A stretch of DNA of 64,000 nucleotides from NCBI RefSeq assembly GCF_017115165.1, contig NZ_JABXKF010000005.1:62001-126000 (forward strand), read 5' to 3'. The number at the start of each line of letters is the position of its first letter. Within the stretch, counting starts at the first letter, position 1. The translations under genes and the position numbers were made by a program. The notes beneath the pieces were generated by a model. The model was not told where the DNA came from. It worked only from the letters and a program-made list of their open reading frames with translations, and searched no databases. The DNA is from Nostoc sp. LPT. Its GTDB lineage: Bacteria; Cyanobacteriota; Cyanobacteriia; Cyanobacteriales; Nostocaceae. Below, one piece after another: positions 19,231-27,942 of this stretch.

Positions 19231-19524
19231 TTTGAGCTTGGAAGTTGAGCCTCTGAACCTGGAAGTTGCACCTTTGAGCTTGGAAGTTGAGCCTTTGAGC
19301 CTGGGAGTTGCACCTTTGAGCCTAGGAGTTGCACCTTTGAGCTTGGAAGTTGAGCCTTTGAGCCTGGGAGTTGCACCTTTGAGCTTGAGAGTTGCACCTT
19401 TGAGCTTGGAAGTTGAGCCTTTCAGCCTGGAAGTTGCACTTTTGAGCTTGGAAGTTGAGCCTCTCAGCCTGGGAGTTGCACCTTTGAGCTTGGAAGTTGC
19501 ACCTTTGAGCTTAGAAGTTGAACC
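19231..19524. repeat. minisatellite: 14 tandem copies of a 21-bp unit
   Basis: Fourteen contiguous 21-base units with consensus TTTGAGCTTGGAAGTTGAGC plus C. They occur in two main variants, TTGGAAGTTGAGCC and CCTGGGAGTTGCACC, which partly alternate. The unit is a multiple of three and lacks stops in several frames, so open frames run through on both strands: heptads of the S-L-E-V-E-P-L type on plus, K-L-K-G-A-T/S on minus. Neither has a convincing ribosome site or homologue. It lies between an amidohydrolase and a binding-protein gene, in a spacer of 474 bases. Confidence 0.92.
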
Positions 19525-19584
19525 TTTGAAAGACTTAATTACAGAAATTTGTTTTTCTTGCTGAAAAAAGTTACTGATTTCTGC

Positions 19585-19630
19585 CTCCTCATCTCCCTCA
19601 TCTCCCTCATCTCCCTCATCTCCCCCACTC
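19585..19630. repeat. short 9-bp tandem repeat (CTCCCTCAT)
   Basis: About four copies of CTCCCTCAT plus a degenerate tail immediately after the 21-bp minisatellite and just before the stop of the binding-protein gene at 19639. It is pyrimidine-rich on the plus strand. Confidence 0.75.
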
Positions 19631-19638
19631 CCCATTTC

Positions 19639-20691
19639 CTATTTTTCTTCAGTAACCCAGTCTGTTAATTTAAAGTCCGACTTTGCTAAACCCTGCGAGA
19701 CTAAAAATTTCTTTGTTCCCTCTAAAAGTTTCACTCCCTCAGCTGGTAATGGTTCTTCTGAGACCTGTTTGAGTGGGAACGATACTTTGATAATATCGAT
19801 GGGATATTTAGTAGTTTGAGCATGGTACTGATAATATTCTTCAGAATTAGCTTTTAAATCCTTAGCTGCTTCTGTGAGAATTGCATTAAATTTTTGGGGA
19901 AAATCAGGCTGTTTAGCCAGAAAGCTTTCTGTTGCAACAACTAATGATGTCCCGGAAAGACCCTGATGATTTGCTGAAGAATCAATCACTGGAAACCCTT
20001 GCGATTTCAGAAAAGGCCCCAGATCACTTGAAGTTGCATAAGCTGCTATATCACCACGTTCTAAAGCAGCTTTTGCCTCAGTAGTCATCAAGTGAACAAC
20101 TTTTACATCCTTGGCAATTTTAGCTTCAGCTAACAGACCCAGCAAGTATCGATGCATATAAGAGCCTTTTTGGGTAGCTATTTTTTGACCTTTAAGTTCA
20201 GCAAGCGATCGCGCCCCATTCTTTTTCGCTACTAACCAGGCCGTTGTATTAAATTGGCTAATTCGCAGCAGTCGGGTTTCCTGACCCCTAGCTTTCAAAA
20301 CTATGGCTGGTGTATCTCCTAAAGAACCAACATCTAATTGTCCGGCGACAAGCGCCTCATTTAGATCCGGCCCGTTAGGAAATCTTGCAAAAGTAATGTC
20401 TTTAAACCCAGCTTTTTGCAGTTCGCGCTCTAATATTCCCTTTTTTTTTGCCCAACCAAGTGACCCTGTAGGTTCTGCACTACCTACATAACCTATTCGT
20501 AGGGTAGAAATGTTATTAGATGCAGCGACAGCATTGTTGACATTAACAGCCTCAATGGATTGAGCAGATTTAGTTTCGCCTTGGCTACATGCTGTAGTTA
20601 GTAGCAATAGAACACAAGCCACTGAGGTTGATAATCTGGAAGTAAGTTTATTTTTACTGATAGAACCTGTTCCTACTGGTAACAACAGCAT
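19639..20691 (-). CDS. SsuA-like substrate-binding lipoprotein (divergent)
   Basis: 350 residues with a lipobox after the first helix (LLLLTTAC). The SsuA-type core is recognisable (LRIGYVGSAEPTGSLGWAKK, ARFPNGPDLNEALVAGQLDV, GSLGDTPAIVLKARG, LKGQKIATQKGSYMHRYLL), but the sequence is clearly more distant than the six copies at 3.6-12 kb. It is a periplasmic capture protein for sulfonates or a related anion. It follows the flavoprotein-ferredoxin pair by 19 bases on the same strand, so the three are probably one operon and this protein may supply that pair's substrate. Confidence 0.85.
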   Translation of the reverse strand: MLLLPVGTGSISKNKLTSRLSTSVACVLLLLTTACSQGETKSAQSIEAVNVNNAVAASNNISTLRIGYVGSAEPTGSLGWAKKKGILERELQKAGFKDITFARFPNGPDLNEALVAGQLDVGSLGDTPAIVLKARGQETRLLRISQFNTTAWLVAKKNGARSLAELKGQKIATQKGSYMHRYLLGLLAEAKIAKDVKVVHLMTTEAKAALERGDIAAYATSSDLGPFLKSQGFPVIDSSANHQGLSGTSLVVATESFLAKQPDFPQKFNAILTEAAKDLKANSEEYYQYHAQTTKYPIDIIKVSFPLKQVSEEPLPAEGVKLLEGTKKFLVSQGLAKSDFKLTDWVTEEK

Positions 20692-20710
20692 AACTATTTT
20701 CTTGGCTGCA

Positions 20711-21040
20711 CTATTTCATTTGCTTCAAAATTTGGAATGTTTGATCCGTTTTGGCTGTTGAAGTGCGTTTATGTCCCCAACCAACGTTTTCCCGATAACT
20801 ACCCAGTAGCCCAACTTCTGCCAATTCTGCCTCGTTGACTGAAGTCGTCACATCGCTTTCTGGTGCTACATAAAGAGCGTCAACTGGACAATACAATTCG
20901 CACATATAACAGGTTTGGCAGTCACTTTGTCGGGCAATGGTTGGCGGCGCATCAGGTACTTTTTCAAACACATTAGTTGGACAAATATTCACGCAGATAT
21001 TACATTTTATGCACCGCGATTCGCTGACCAACTCAATCAC
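20711..21040 (-). CDS. ferredoxin-like protein with two 4Fe-4S clusters (AprB-like partner)
   Basis: 109 residues with two classical cluster motifs: Cys10-x2-Cys13-x2-Cys16-x3-Cys20-Pro and Cys41-x2-Cys44-x2-Cys47-x3-Cys51-Pro. This is the arrangement of bacterial 2[4Fe-4S] ferredoxins and the beta subunit of adenylylsulfate reductase. Its start overlaps the stop of the flavoprotein gene by four bases (ATGA), indicating translational coupling, so it is probably that enzyme's electron-transfer subunit. The C-terminal 50 residues lack further cysteines. Confidence 0.9.
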   Translation of the reverse strand: MIELVSESRCIKCNICVNICPTNVFEKVPDAPPTIARQSDCQTCYMCELYCPVDALYVAPESDVTTSVNEAELAEVGLLGSYRENVGWGHKRTSTAKTDQTFQILKQMK

Positions 21041-22662
21041 ACTGCTGCTCCTATTTTAGATAAAGATTTTTCTGTACTTTGTAAAGGCTGACTTTTCACC
21101 CAGACTCGATCTAATCCGCCACTAATCAGGTGATGTTGCTGGTTAGCATCAAGTTCTGGATAGTCTTGATGTTTGTGCATCCCACGAGTTTCTTTACGTT
21201 CAATGGCACTGCTGTACATCCATCGCGCTGTGGCTACCATTGCTGTAGCTTCTCGCGCCCGGATTAGCTCTTTATTTGATGTTACCTGGCTACTGCGGAG
21301 TTCTTGCCAAAGATGATTTAGCTTACCCAAAGACTCGGTTAAGCCTTGTTCTGTACGGAAATAGTTCTTTTCGTAAGGGAATACTTCGGCTTGGACTGCT
21401 TGAATAATTTCATCAGTTGCCAAAGTTTGGGAGCGATCGCTCCCACTCTGTAATCCTACTTCTCCAACTCCCTTAACATGGCGTTGAGTTTTGTATTCCC
21501 CCAAACTGCGGGTGTATTCAGCAGCCGATTTCCCCGACCAATAGCCAGAAGATATTGCCCAAGCTGCATTATGACTACCACCGCCAGTAAATCCGCCACA
21601 AATTAGTTCCCGTGTAGCGGCATCTCCAGCCGCATAGAGTCCCCGTACAGAACTGGCACAACTCTCATCTACAATCCGAATTCCCCCCGTACCGCGCACA
21701 GTTCCTTCTAGGCGCAAGGTGACAGGGAAACGTTGAGTAAATGGATCGATACCTGCACGATCAAAGGGTAAAAAGAAGTTGGGCTGTGCTAAACGCATAG
21801 ATGCCCGCATCGATTCCGCCGCTTTGTCTATGATGGCGTAAACTGCCTGTTGCAGTAATGTCTGGGCAATTACTGAACGTCTATGAGAACTTGCCCCCGG
21901 AATCACAGTACCGTCTTCGTAGGTAAAAGTTGCCCAATTATAAAACAGGGTTTTGGTGACTGAAGAAAAGGCGGGAGAGATGCCGTAAGCATTAGAAAAT
22001 TCCATACCCGACATCTCGGCTCCTGCTTCTGCCGCCATCAGATAACCATCCCCTGTCAGGACGTTGCATCCTAACGCTTTACTGAGAAACGCACAGCCAC
22101 CTGTAGCAATGATTGTGGACTGCGATCGCACTATCCATTTCTCACCAGTCTGACGGTTCACACCTGTTGCACCAGCAACAGCACCATCGTCATCAACCAG
22201 TAATTCTAAGGCGGGGCTGTTATCTAAAATCTTGACTCCAGCGCGTTGAATTTGCCGCCGCATCAGCCGCATATACTCCGGCCCTTGCAGCGATCGCCGA
22301 TAGGGTTTACCTTCATCGTCGGTAGGGAAGGGATAACCCCACTCTGCTAACTGATTAACGTTTATATAAGTCTGATTCAGTACCCGATCCATCCAGTTGC
22401 GATCGGCTAAAAACCCACCCAACGATTCCCGACTCGCCTTTGCTGTTTCCCGTGCTTCTGGATCGGGTGGCACATACCACACACCATTTCCAGATGCAGC
22501 AGCGCATCCAGTTGTGCCGCAATACCCTTTATCTACAAGGATCGCCTTAGCTCCATTTGATGCAGCACTCCATGCCGCCCAAGTTCCAGCTGGCCCACCT
22601 CCAATTACAAGCACATCTGCTTCTAAGTCGAGTTCAAAATCGTTTGTTAACGTCTTCAGCAT
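21037..22662 (-). CDS. FAD-dependent oxidoreductase of the fumarate reductase/AprA type
   Basis: 541 residues. The N-terminal dinucleotide-binding fold has GGGPAG at 21-26 (ADVLVIGGGPAGTWAAWSA). The FAD-binding C-terminal signature lies in GGFTGGGSHNAAWAISSGY, and a helical tail with E-A-T-A-M-V-A-T-A-R-W matches succinate/fumarate/adenylylsulfate reductase flavoprotein subunits. The coupled ferredoxin downstream supports an AprAB-like heterodimer. A true dissimilatory AprA is longer, so a different reaction is likely. With an SsuA-like gene next in the operon, oxidation or reduction of a sulfur compound is the leading inference. It is the first gene of the minus-strand island; the promoter should be within 22663-22900. 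Confidence 0.85.
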   Translation of the reverse strand: MLKTLTNDFELDLEADVLVIGGGPAGTWAAWSAASNGAKAILVDKGYCGTTGCAAASGNGVWYVPPDPEARETAKASRESLGGFLADRNWMDRVLNQTYINVNQLAEWGYPFPTDDEGKPYRRSLQGPEYMRLMRRQIQRAGVKILDNSPALELLVDDDGAVAGATGVNRQTGEKWIVRSQSTIIATGGCAFLSKALGCNVLTGDGYLMAAEAGAEMSGMEFSNAYGISPAFSSVTKTLFYNWATFTYEDGTVIPGASSHRRSVIAQTLLQQAVYAIIDKAAESMRASMRLAQPNFFLPFDRAGIDPFTQRFPVTLRLEGTVRGTGGIRIVDESCASSVRGLYAAGDAATRELICGGFTGGGSHNAAWAISSGYWSGKSAAEYTRSLGEYKTQRHVKGVGEVGLQSGSDRSQTLATDEIIQAVQAEVFPYEKNYFRTEQGLTESLGKLNHLWQELRSSQVTSNKELIRAREATAMVATARWMYSSAIERKETRGMHKHQDYPELDANQQHHLISGGLDRVWVKSQPLQSTEKSLSKIGAAV

Positions 22663-23146
22663 CTACCATTTCCCCCCACTTATAAAGTCTTAAGCATCAA
22701 GTCTTCATCCCATCCATGCTGCAAAATAAATATTTAAAATCTAGGAATTGCGATCCTTAATACAGGTTCTCACTAGCTTGATAATGCATAAATACTTTAT
22801 CTTGATCGGTAAACCGTAGTTTAACATAATAAAGTTTTTCACAGTTTGCGACAAAAAGCAAGCATTTTACTAAACAGCTTCAAACATAAATTTATGTAAA
22901 CTCAACGCAGTTATTTTTCTCAATAACTTGCTTTTTACCGTATTTTGTGATTTCTCCAATTTTTGTTCATAAAATAATAAAATACTAAATTTCGATAAAT
23001 TTGCAGTATTTTAATAAATTTTTCTAAACGGTTTTGTCTGGATAGTAGAGACGCGAAATTGGATTGGGCTTTGTCTTGTGTAACGTGTCTCATTTGTGGG
23101 TTAAAAGCCAATACAGTTCAGTTAGAGCTAAAAACCTGATTCTTGC

Positions 23147-23337
23147 GTAGGTTGGGGAGCCACTGCGTTGGACGGGAACACCTGCTTGTACCCCTGCTCT
23201 TAAGCAAGCTACGCGCAGCGTCTCCCCTTCTCCCAAAGGGAGAGGCTAGCGCCAAGGGAGAAGCATGTGGCGTTTAAGGAACGAAACCCAACATTTTTGT
23301 GGGTTTGTTGGTTTTCACTTCGTTCAACCCAACCTAC
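23147..23337. repeat. MITE-like element with 10-bp terminal inverted repeats
   Basis: GTAGGTTGGG at 23147-23156 is the exact reverse complement of CCCAACCTAC at 23328-23337. The roughly 190-bp interior carries a second nested palindromic repeat (around 23203-23265, CTTCTCCCAAAGGGAGAGGC core). No transposase is present, so it would be non-autonomous if mobile. Target-site duplications were not resolved. Confidence 0.5.
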
Positions 23338-23343
23338 AAATAT

Positions 23344-23370
23344 TCTTAACCCAAGAGTATTGGGTTAAGA
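23344..23370. repeat. perfect hairpin (11-bp stem, 5-base loop)
   Basis: TCTTAACCCAA (23344-23354) pairs with TTGGGTTAAGA (23360-23370). It is followed directly by a HIP1-containing palindrome (AGAGCGATCGCTCT, 23368-23381). It lies between the MITE-like element and the porin terminator. Confidence 0.65.
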
Positions 23371-23397
23371 GCGATCGCTCTCTTAAGACTTAAGAAT

Positions 23398-23446
23398 CCC
23401 CGGACTTTTAATTAAACAAATGTAAAAATTTTTATTCAGTCCGGGG
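23398..23446 (-). terminator. candidate terminator downstream of the porin gene
   Basis: CCCCGGACT (23398-23406) pairs perfectly with AGTCCGGGG (23438-23446) around a 31-base AT-rich loop, 12 bases beyond the porin stop codon. On the minus strand the strong GC stem would form directly after the gene, but no long U-tract follows, so termination may not be fully intrinsic. Confidence 0.6.
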
Positions 23447-23458
23447 AGTACCATTCGG

Positions 23459-25294
23459 TTAAAACCTAAAGACAGTACGAACCCAAGCAAATAAACTATC
23501 AGGATTGCTGGCATCCGAATCAGGTGCAGTAATCCAGATCAAACCTGGCGTCACCTCAATATTATCTCCGATTTTGTATTGGTAGAATGCCTCAACGTGC
23601 AGAGAAGTATCTCTGTCCGCTTGTCCTAAACCTTTTCCCAAATTTACATTATTACTAAGACTGGTGAGTTTTGGCTCCATACCAACTAAAATCCCCCCTA
23701 GAGCACCTTCACTAAAAAGATCCGGGAATGCAAGTCCTACGGCCCAATCCATAGCTTCAGCATCTCCGCGCCCCAAATAGCGGTGTACCCCATAACTTAC
23801 CCACGCATTGATTGCCAACTTGGAACTAACTTGATAGAACGCCTGTAGACCATAAAGGTTGCCTAGAGTTGCTACTCCAGGCACGGTACTGTTTACTAGG
23901 TTACTCCCGACTGCTGGGCCGAAATTTGTTCCGCTAAAACCTATGGTATTTGGTGGACTATAGGTATTAACGTAAGTTGCAGCTACCCGAAAATTCCTAT
24001 TACCGGAGTAGTATATTAACTGTGCTAAAGCTAAATATCTGCCTGTAAATAAGCCGTTATTAGGTGTGGGATTACCACCGTTTGGTGCGCTGTACGCTAT
24101 CCCGAATTGAAGCTGTTTGCCTAATCCCTGGAGTATGGCAATTCCGGGGCCGCTATCTCCATAGTTATAGACCAAAGACCGCCGTGAAAATCGTGAAATC
24201 CCATTAGCACCAGTCACAGAAGACGATTCAAAATATGGGTTAACCGGACCAGAAAGACCTATCTCACTAGCTCCGTCAGACAAGGGATAAATGTTGACTT
24301 GAGTATTTGGAAAAGGTAGAAACCGATAGCGAACACCACTGAGAATAATAGTATTGCGTGCAAAAGTAATACTGGAGTTATCAGCAGTTCTCCCCTCATA
24401 AGTTCCCAATAATCCACCTGTTGGATTTTGCTGAGTAGGTGGTGCTTGTCCCAATGATTCAATATTTCCACCTCCTATTGTTATACCTAGTGAATCTTTA
24501 CCGTTAAAACTGGTGTTTAACCGTAAAGAAGTTGAGCCTTGAAGTGTGACATTGTGAGGTGCTGGTCTCTTAGTGACGACGTTATTGCCTGCTATAAGTT
24601 CGCCAAGGACAATCTGAGATCGAGCTATAAGTTTGGTTGTGGTCGTAAACTGAGTTGATTCTAACTTCGCATTTCGTACTTCCAAGCTATCTAAGCGTCC
24701 CCGAAGTTGAGCGAGTTCTGGAGAAAATTGTTCTTGTAGTTTTTTGATGGTATCCAAGTCTTCGCGTTTGACTAAATCTGTTGTCGAAGTCGCTATTAGT
24801 TCATTGAGGCGATCTAAAGCTGCATTCAACCCAGCTGCAAATTCATAGCGCGTTAGGGAGCGATCGCCTTTAAATGTACCATCTGGATATCCTGCAATTA
24901 CACCGTAGCGCTCAACTAGAGACTGTAATGCTTGAAATGCCCAATCTGTCGGCTTAATATCTGATAGTTGTGAGACGGATGTTGTTTGCCCTGCTGCATT
25001 ATTTGGAACTTTTTTGTTAGCTGGCGGTGCAACTTGCAACAATTGCGAGACAGGTGTCACTCGATCTCGGAGATCGTTTGGAGCTTTTTTACGAGTGACT
25101 GGTGCAATTGAAGTGTCTACTGTTTGATTGACAACTGCTTCTGGAGCTTTGTTCTCTTCTACTTCAGTCGCAGATACATCAGATTTAGGCAGTTCAGCCT
25201 GACTTTTGGCTGGATGAAAAACCAGGATAGCTAGAATATCTAGCAACAAAACCAGGAACACTATAGAGCGATAATTCCAGCGAAATTTTGACAT
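23459..25294 (-). CDS. SLH-domain OprB-type outer-membrane porin
   Basis: 611 residues. It has an N-terminal hydrophobic signal (IVFLVLLLDILAILVF) and a low-complexity linker of about 75 residues. One S-layer homology domain lies at about 107-160 (DIKPTDWAFQALQSLVERYG, then GYPDGTFKGDRSLTRYEFAA) and should bind peptidoglycan-linked polymer. A coiled coil (165-215) precedes an OprB/carbohydrate-selective porin barrel that ends in aromatic Phe (VRTVFRF), the usual beta-barrel C-terminus. Cyanobacterial members form the main outer-membrane pores for ions and small solutes; several are annotated as iron-uptake porins. Solute specificity is not readable here. Its position next to the sulfonate island would fit an uptake role, but this family is widespread. 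Confidence 0.92.
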   Translation of the reverse strand: MSKFRWNYRSIVFLVLLLDILAILVFHPAKSQAELPKSDVSATEVEENKAPEAVVNQTVDTSIAPVTRKKAPNDLRDRVTPVSQLLQVAPPANKKVPNNAAGQTTSVSQLSDIKPTDWAFQALQSLVERYGVIAGYPDGTFKGDRSLTRYEFAAGLNAALDRLNELIATSTTDLVKREDLDTIKKLQEQFSPELAQLRGRLDSLEVRNAKLESTQFTTTTKLIARSQIVLGELIAGNNVVTKRPAPHNVTLQGSTSLRLNTSFNGKDSLGITIGGGNIESLGQAPPTQQNPTGGLLGTYEGRTADNSSITFARNTIILSGVRYRFLPFPNTQVNIYPLSDGASEIGLSGPVNPYFESSSVTGANGISRFSRRSLVYNYGDSGPGIAILQGLGKQLQFGIAYSAPNGGNPTPNNGLFTGRYLALAQLIYYSGNRNFRVAATYVNTYSPPNTIGFSGTNFGPAVGSNLVNSTVPGVATLGNLYGLQAFYQVSSKLAINAWVSYGVHRYLGRGDAEAMDWAVGLAFPDLFSEGALGGILVGMEPKLTSLSNNVNLGKGLGQADRDTSLHVEAFYQYKIGDNIEVTPGLIWITAPDSDASNPDSLFAWVRTVFRF

Positions 25295-26086
25295 GACTCC
25301 TTAACTCCTCAACCTTAAAGATGAATAAGTTAGCCCTTGATTAGACAGGAAAACCAAGGCAAATTATGGTTCTAATATTTATATAAAACGATTAGAACAT
25401 AGACTCACCAAAGCTTTAGCTGCTGAAAAAAGCGCAAGATTATGATAAATCTCGAAATCAATACTAAGTACTTTAATGTCCAATCCAGAATTCGCCGCAA
25501 ACTAGCATTCTGATGCTTAAAAGAATCCTAAAAACGTCTTGATATTAGACAATAATGGACTTAGCAAAGACTTCCTATTTTTAAGAGGAACTCAACCACA
25601 CACTATATGAACTGATACTTTTGAGACATCCTAAAGTCCATTTTTCTAGTTATGCTGTACAAAGTTCATCAATGGCTACTGACATTGACGAAAGCTTGAT
25701 TTCAATTCAAGCGATTATTTGCCGATTAACATTAGTTGAAAACACTATTTTGTAATCAGCTATATTTTGACAGCATCAATCATCTAAGTACGATACTTCT
25801 ATCGACTTACCGTATATTATTAGGATTATCTTTGCATAGAGCTTGGTACAATGCAAGACCTAGTATTTTTCCATAAGGCGAAATGTCAAAATTCTTGGCT
25901 AAGTCAATTCCAGCAACTGCGACGCCGAATAGCCCGTCGTAGACATCGCCGGAAATAGTCAGTCGGGAAAAACGAATAGACCTCTTGTACAAATGGAAAA
26001 TTCGCCCTCATCCCCCAACCCCTTCTCCCAATTTTGGGAGAAGGGGAGCCAATTTCAAAATCCCTCTCCAAGCTTGGGAGAGGGAT
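25295..26086. other. 792-bp intergenic region
   Basis: AT-rich spacer upstream of the porin and downstream of the glycosyltransferase. It presumably holds the porin promoter near 25300-25420. A 61-codon minus-strand frame at 25807-25992 has no recognisable family or ribosome site. The region closes with two strong hairpins at 26019-26088. Confidence 0.55.
26019..26046 (-). terminator. hairpin repeat (12-bp stem), possible terminator
   Basis: CCCCTTCTCCCA (26019-26030) pairs exactly with TGGGAGAAGGGG (26035-26046), loop ATTT. It belongs to a common cyanobacterial CTTCTCCC palindrome type, also seen around 23230 and 28216. It lies 41 bases beyond the glycosyltransferase stop. Confidence 0.55.
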
Positions 26087-26088
26087 TT
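26058..26088 (-). terminator. hairpin overlapping the glycosyltransferase stop codon
   Basis: AAATCCCTCTCC and GGAGAGGGATTT form a 12-bp stem around an AAGCTT core. The 5' arm on the minus strand begins at the TAA stop (26087-26089). A second palindrome follows, giving tandem hairpins that probably end or protect the transcript. Confidence 0.55.
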
Positions 26089-27094
26089 AGAGTGAGGTCT
26101 TTTTAGGATCTTCTAAATTATTTAGTTTGTCAGAATTACTCGTTGAGTTAGAGGATTTGCGATAAAAACCACCTACCTCTGCCAATGTATAGAGGGGTCT
26201 GGCTTTAACTTCTTCATAGATGCGCCCTATATACTCGCCTAAGATGCCAACACTGACTAACTGCACAGATCCGAGGAAGAAAATTGCCATCAAAATAATC
26301 GTAAACCCAGTTAAAGGCGAATGGGGGACAAAAAGACGCCAATACAAAACTAATAAAGCCATGAAGATGGCCGCCGCCGCCGCTACTAACCCTAAGTAAG
26401 TTGATAACCGCAGTGGCACTATTGAAAAGGACACTAGACCGTTGATAGCAAGGGCTAAGGATTTGCTAAAAGTGTATTTAACTTCCCCAGCAAAGCGGGG
26501 GTTGCGCTCGAACCGAATTGCTGTTTGCTGAAAGCCAACCCAAGAACGCAGACCACGAATATAACGGGTACGTTCTGGCATAGAATTAAGAATATCTACG
26601 ATCTGCCGATCCATTAGACAAAAATCACCTGTATCAGTAGGAATTTCTACATCTGCAAGCTTTTTGAGGATGCGATAAAAGAAGTAGGCAGTAAAACGCT
26701 TAAACCATCCTTCCTTAAGGCGTTGAGTGCGTTGAGCGTAGACGACCTGATAGCCCTGTCGCCATTTTTCAACCATGTCGGGAATTAGTTCTGGTGGATC
26801 TTGGAGATCGGCATCAAGGATAACGATAACTTGACCCCGGACAAAATTAAGACCAGCAGTAACTGCTATTTGATGACCGAAGTTACGAGCAAAACTCAGA
26901 TAGCAAATGCGCGGGTCTTTTTGATGAAGGTCTCGTAGTAATTGTAGGGAGCGATCGCGGCTACCATCATTGATTAAAATTAATTCGACAAGCCCATCCA
27001 TCCGATTCATTACTGCACTCAGTCTGCGGTATAGTTCTGGAATAATTTCTTCTTCGTTATAAATTGGAACAATGAATGAATACTTTGGTAGCAT
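26087..27094 (-). CDS. family 2 glycosyltransferase, DPM1/GtrB-like, with two C-terminal membrane helices
   Basis: 335 residues. The GT-A domain starts [20 protein letters not shown], has the nucleotide-binding [10 protein letters not shown] and the metal-binding DADLQD, and then [12 protein letters not shown]. Two membrane helices near 230-255 and 265-290 end in [20 protein letters not shown], the hallmark of polyprenyl-phosphate glycosyltransferases (GtrB, ArnC, DPM1 relatives). It likely transfers a sugar from a nucleotide donor to undecaprenyl phosphate at the cytoplasmic face. The sugar is unknown. It is on the same strand as, and 107 bases downstream of, the VTT protein gene. Confidence 0.9.
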   Translation of the reverse strand: MLPKYSFIVPIYNEEEIIPELYRRLSAVMNRMDGLVELILINDGSRDRSLQLLRDLHQKDPRICYLSFARNFGHQIAVTAGLNFVRGQVIVILDADLQDPPELIPDMVEKWRQGYQVVYAQRTQRLKEGWFKRFTAYFFYRILKKLADVEIPTDTGDFCLMDRQIVDILNSMPERTRYIRGLRSWVGFQQTAIRFERNPRFAGEVKYTFSKSLALAINGLVSFSIVPLRLSTYLGLVAAAAAIFMALLVLYWRLFVPHSPLTGFTIILMAIFFLGSVQLVSVGILGEYIGRIYEEVKARPLYTLAEVGGFYRKSSNSTSNSDKLNNLEDPKKTSL

Positions 27095-27201
27095 CTATAA
27101 ATATGGTTTAATTTTTGAACAGCCAAGCTAACAGACTGCTTGCGATCGTAAAGGTTTGCTTCACAGTATACCTAGCAAGACTCAAGTTAGATTCCCATAA
27201 T

Positions 27202-27942
27202 TTATTTCTTCTTCGCGTTGACGTTATCTGAAGAATCTGATTCTTTAAGACTTTCTACAGCTTTTTTGGGAAAAGTCCGACGATGGCGATACCAAGTAGA
27301 CCCTGCTACTAGCGTTCCAGTTAAACCTAATGCAAGTATTAGCGGCAAAAAATCGCCTGTATTCACTGCCTTCAGACCAGAACTACCCAATAGTACAAAA
27401 GGTAAGACGCTGGGAACAGTACCAAGTGTTGTACCTAGAACATAATCTTTAAAACTGATCGAAGTCAGTCCCGCGACAAAGTTGACCAAACCATAGGGCA
27501 TGATCGGTACTAATCGGATGGCAAACATATAAAAAAGCCCTCCACGTCGCACCTCAGCATCCATCACTTGCCAGCGTCCTGCTAATCGTTTTGCAACTGT
27601 TTGGCGTCCAATAGTCCGAGTAAAAACAAAGGCAATTATTGCTGCAATCACTGCTGCCATACTAGTCCAGGCAGTACCCAGCCAAGGCCCAAAAATTGCA
27701 CCTCCAGTCAAATTAAGCACCGTTGAGGGCAAAACTAACATAGTTGCTACAACGTACAAAGCAATATAAATAACAGGTGCCCAGATACCAGAAGATTTCA
27801 GCAAAGCTTGAATTTGTGCTGGTTCAATGCCGCCAAGAAGATATACTGCTATACCAGTCGCAATTATGCAACTCAGTGTGAGTAGCAAAATACCAGCTTT
27901 CAAGTTCCACACTAGAATACTCCTACTTTTTTTGTAACCCAA
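27202..27942 (-). CDS. TVP38/TMEM64 (VTT/DedA-like) membrane protein
   Basis: 246 residues with an N-terminal helix and a VTT domain at about 60-185. The domain includes the characteristic LNLTGGAIFGPWLGT loop, then FTRTIGRQTVAKRL and RLVPIMPYGLVNFVAGLTSI. A last helix (205-220) precedes a charged tail. The family includes inner-membrane proteins linked to lipid flipping (DedA relatives). Its exact role is unknown, but adjacency to a polyprenyl-phosphate glycosyltransferase fits a lipid-carrier connection. Confidence 0.88.
   Translation of the reverse strand: MGYKKSRSILVWNLKAGILLLTLSCIIATGIAVYLLGGIEPAQIQALLKSSGIWAPVIYIALYVVATMLVLPSTVLNLTGGAIFGPWLGTAWTSMAAVIAAIIAFVFTRTIGRQTVAKRLAGRWQVMDAEVRRGGLFYMFAIRLVPIMPYGLVNFVAGLTSISFKDYVLGTTLGTVPSVLPFVLLGSSGLKAVNTGDFLPLILALGLTGTLVAGSTWYRHRRTFPKKAVESLKESDSSDNVNAKKK

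Larger units (their letters stand above)
22663..23458. other. 796-bp intergenic region
   Basis: The part next to the flavoprotein gene (22663-23050) is AT-rich and presumably holds its promoter. From 23140 onward it contains a repeat element (see 23147-23337), then two hairpins. No protein-coding gene is supported. Confidence 0.6.

Noticed and set aside
19231-19524. CRISPR array
   Set aside because: Units are contiguous 21-mers without unique spacers, and no cas gene is present.
19192-19635. Open frames of 119 codons (plus) and 147 codons (minus) through the 21-bp minisatellite as protein genes
   Set aside because: The repeat unit is a multiple of three and lacks stops, which makes frames open on both strands by default; no ribosome site or homologue supports either.
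25807-25992. 61-codon minus-strand frame between the porin and the glycosyltransferase
   Set aside because: No family resemblance, no ribosome site and it lies in an AT-rich spacer beside repeats.
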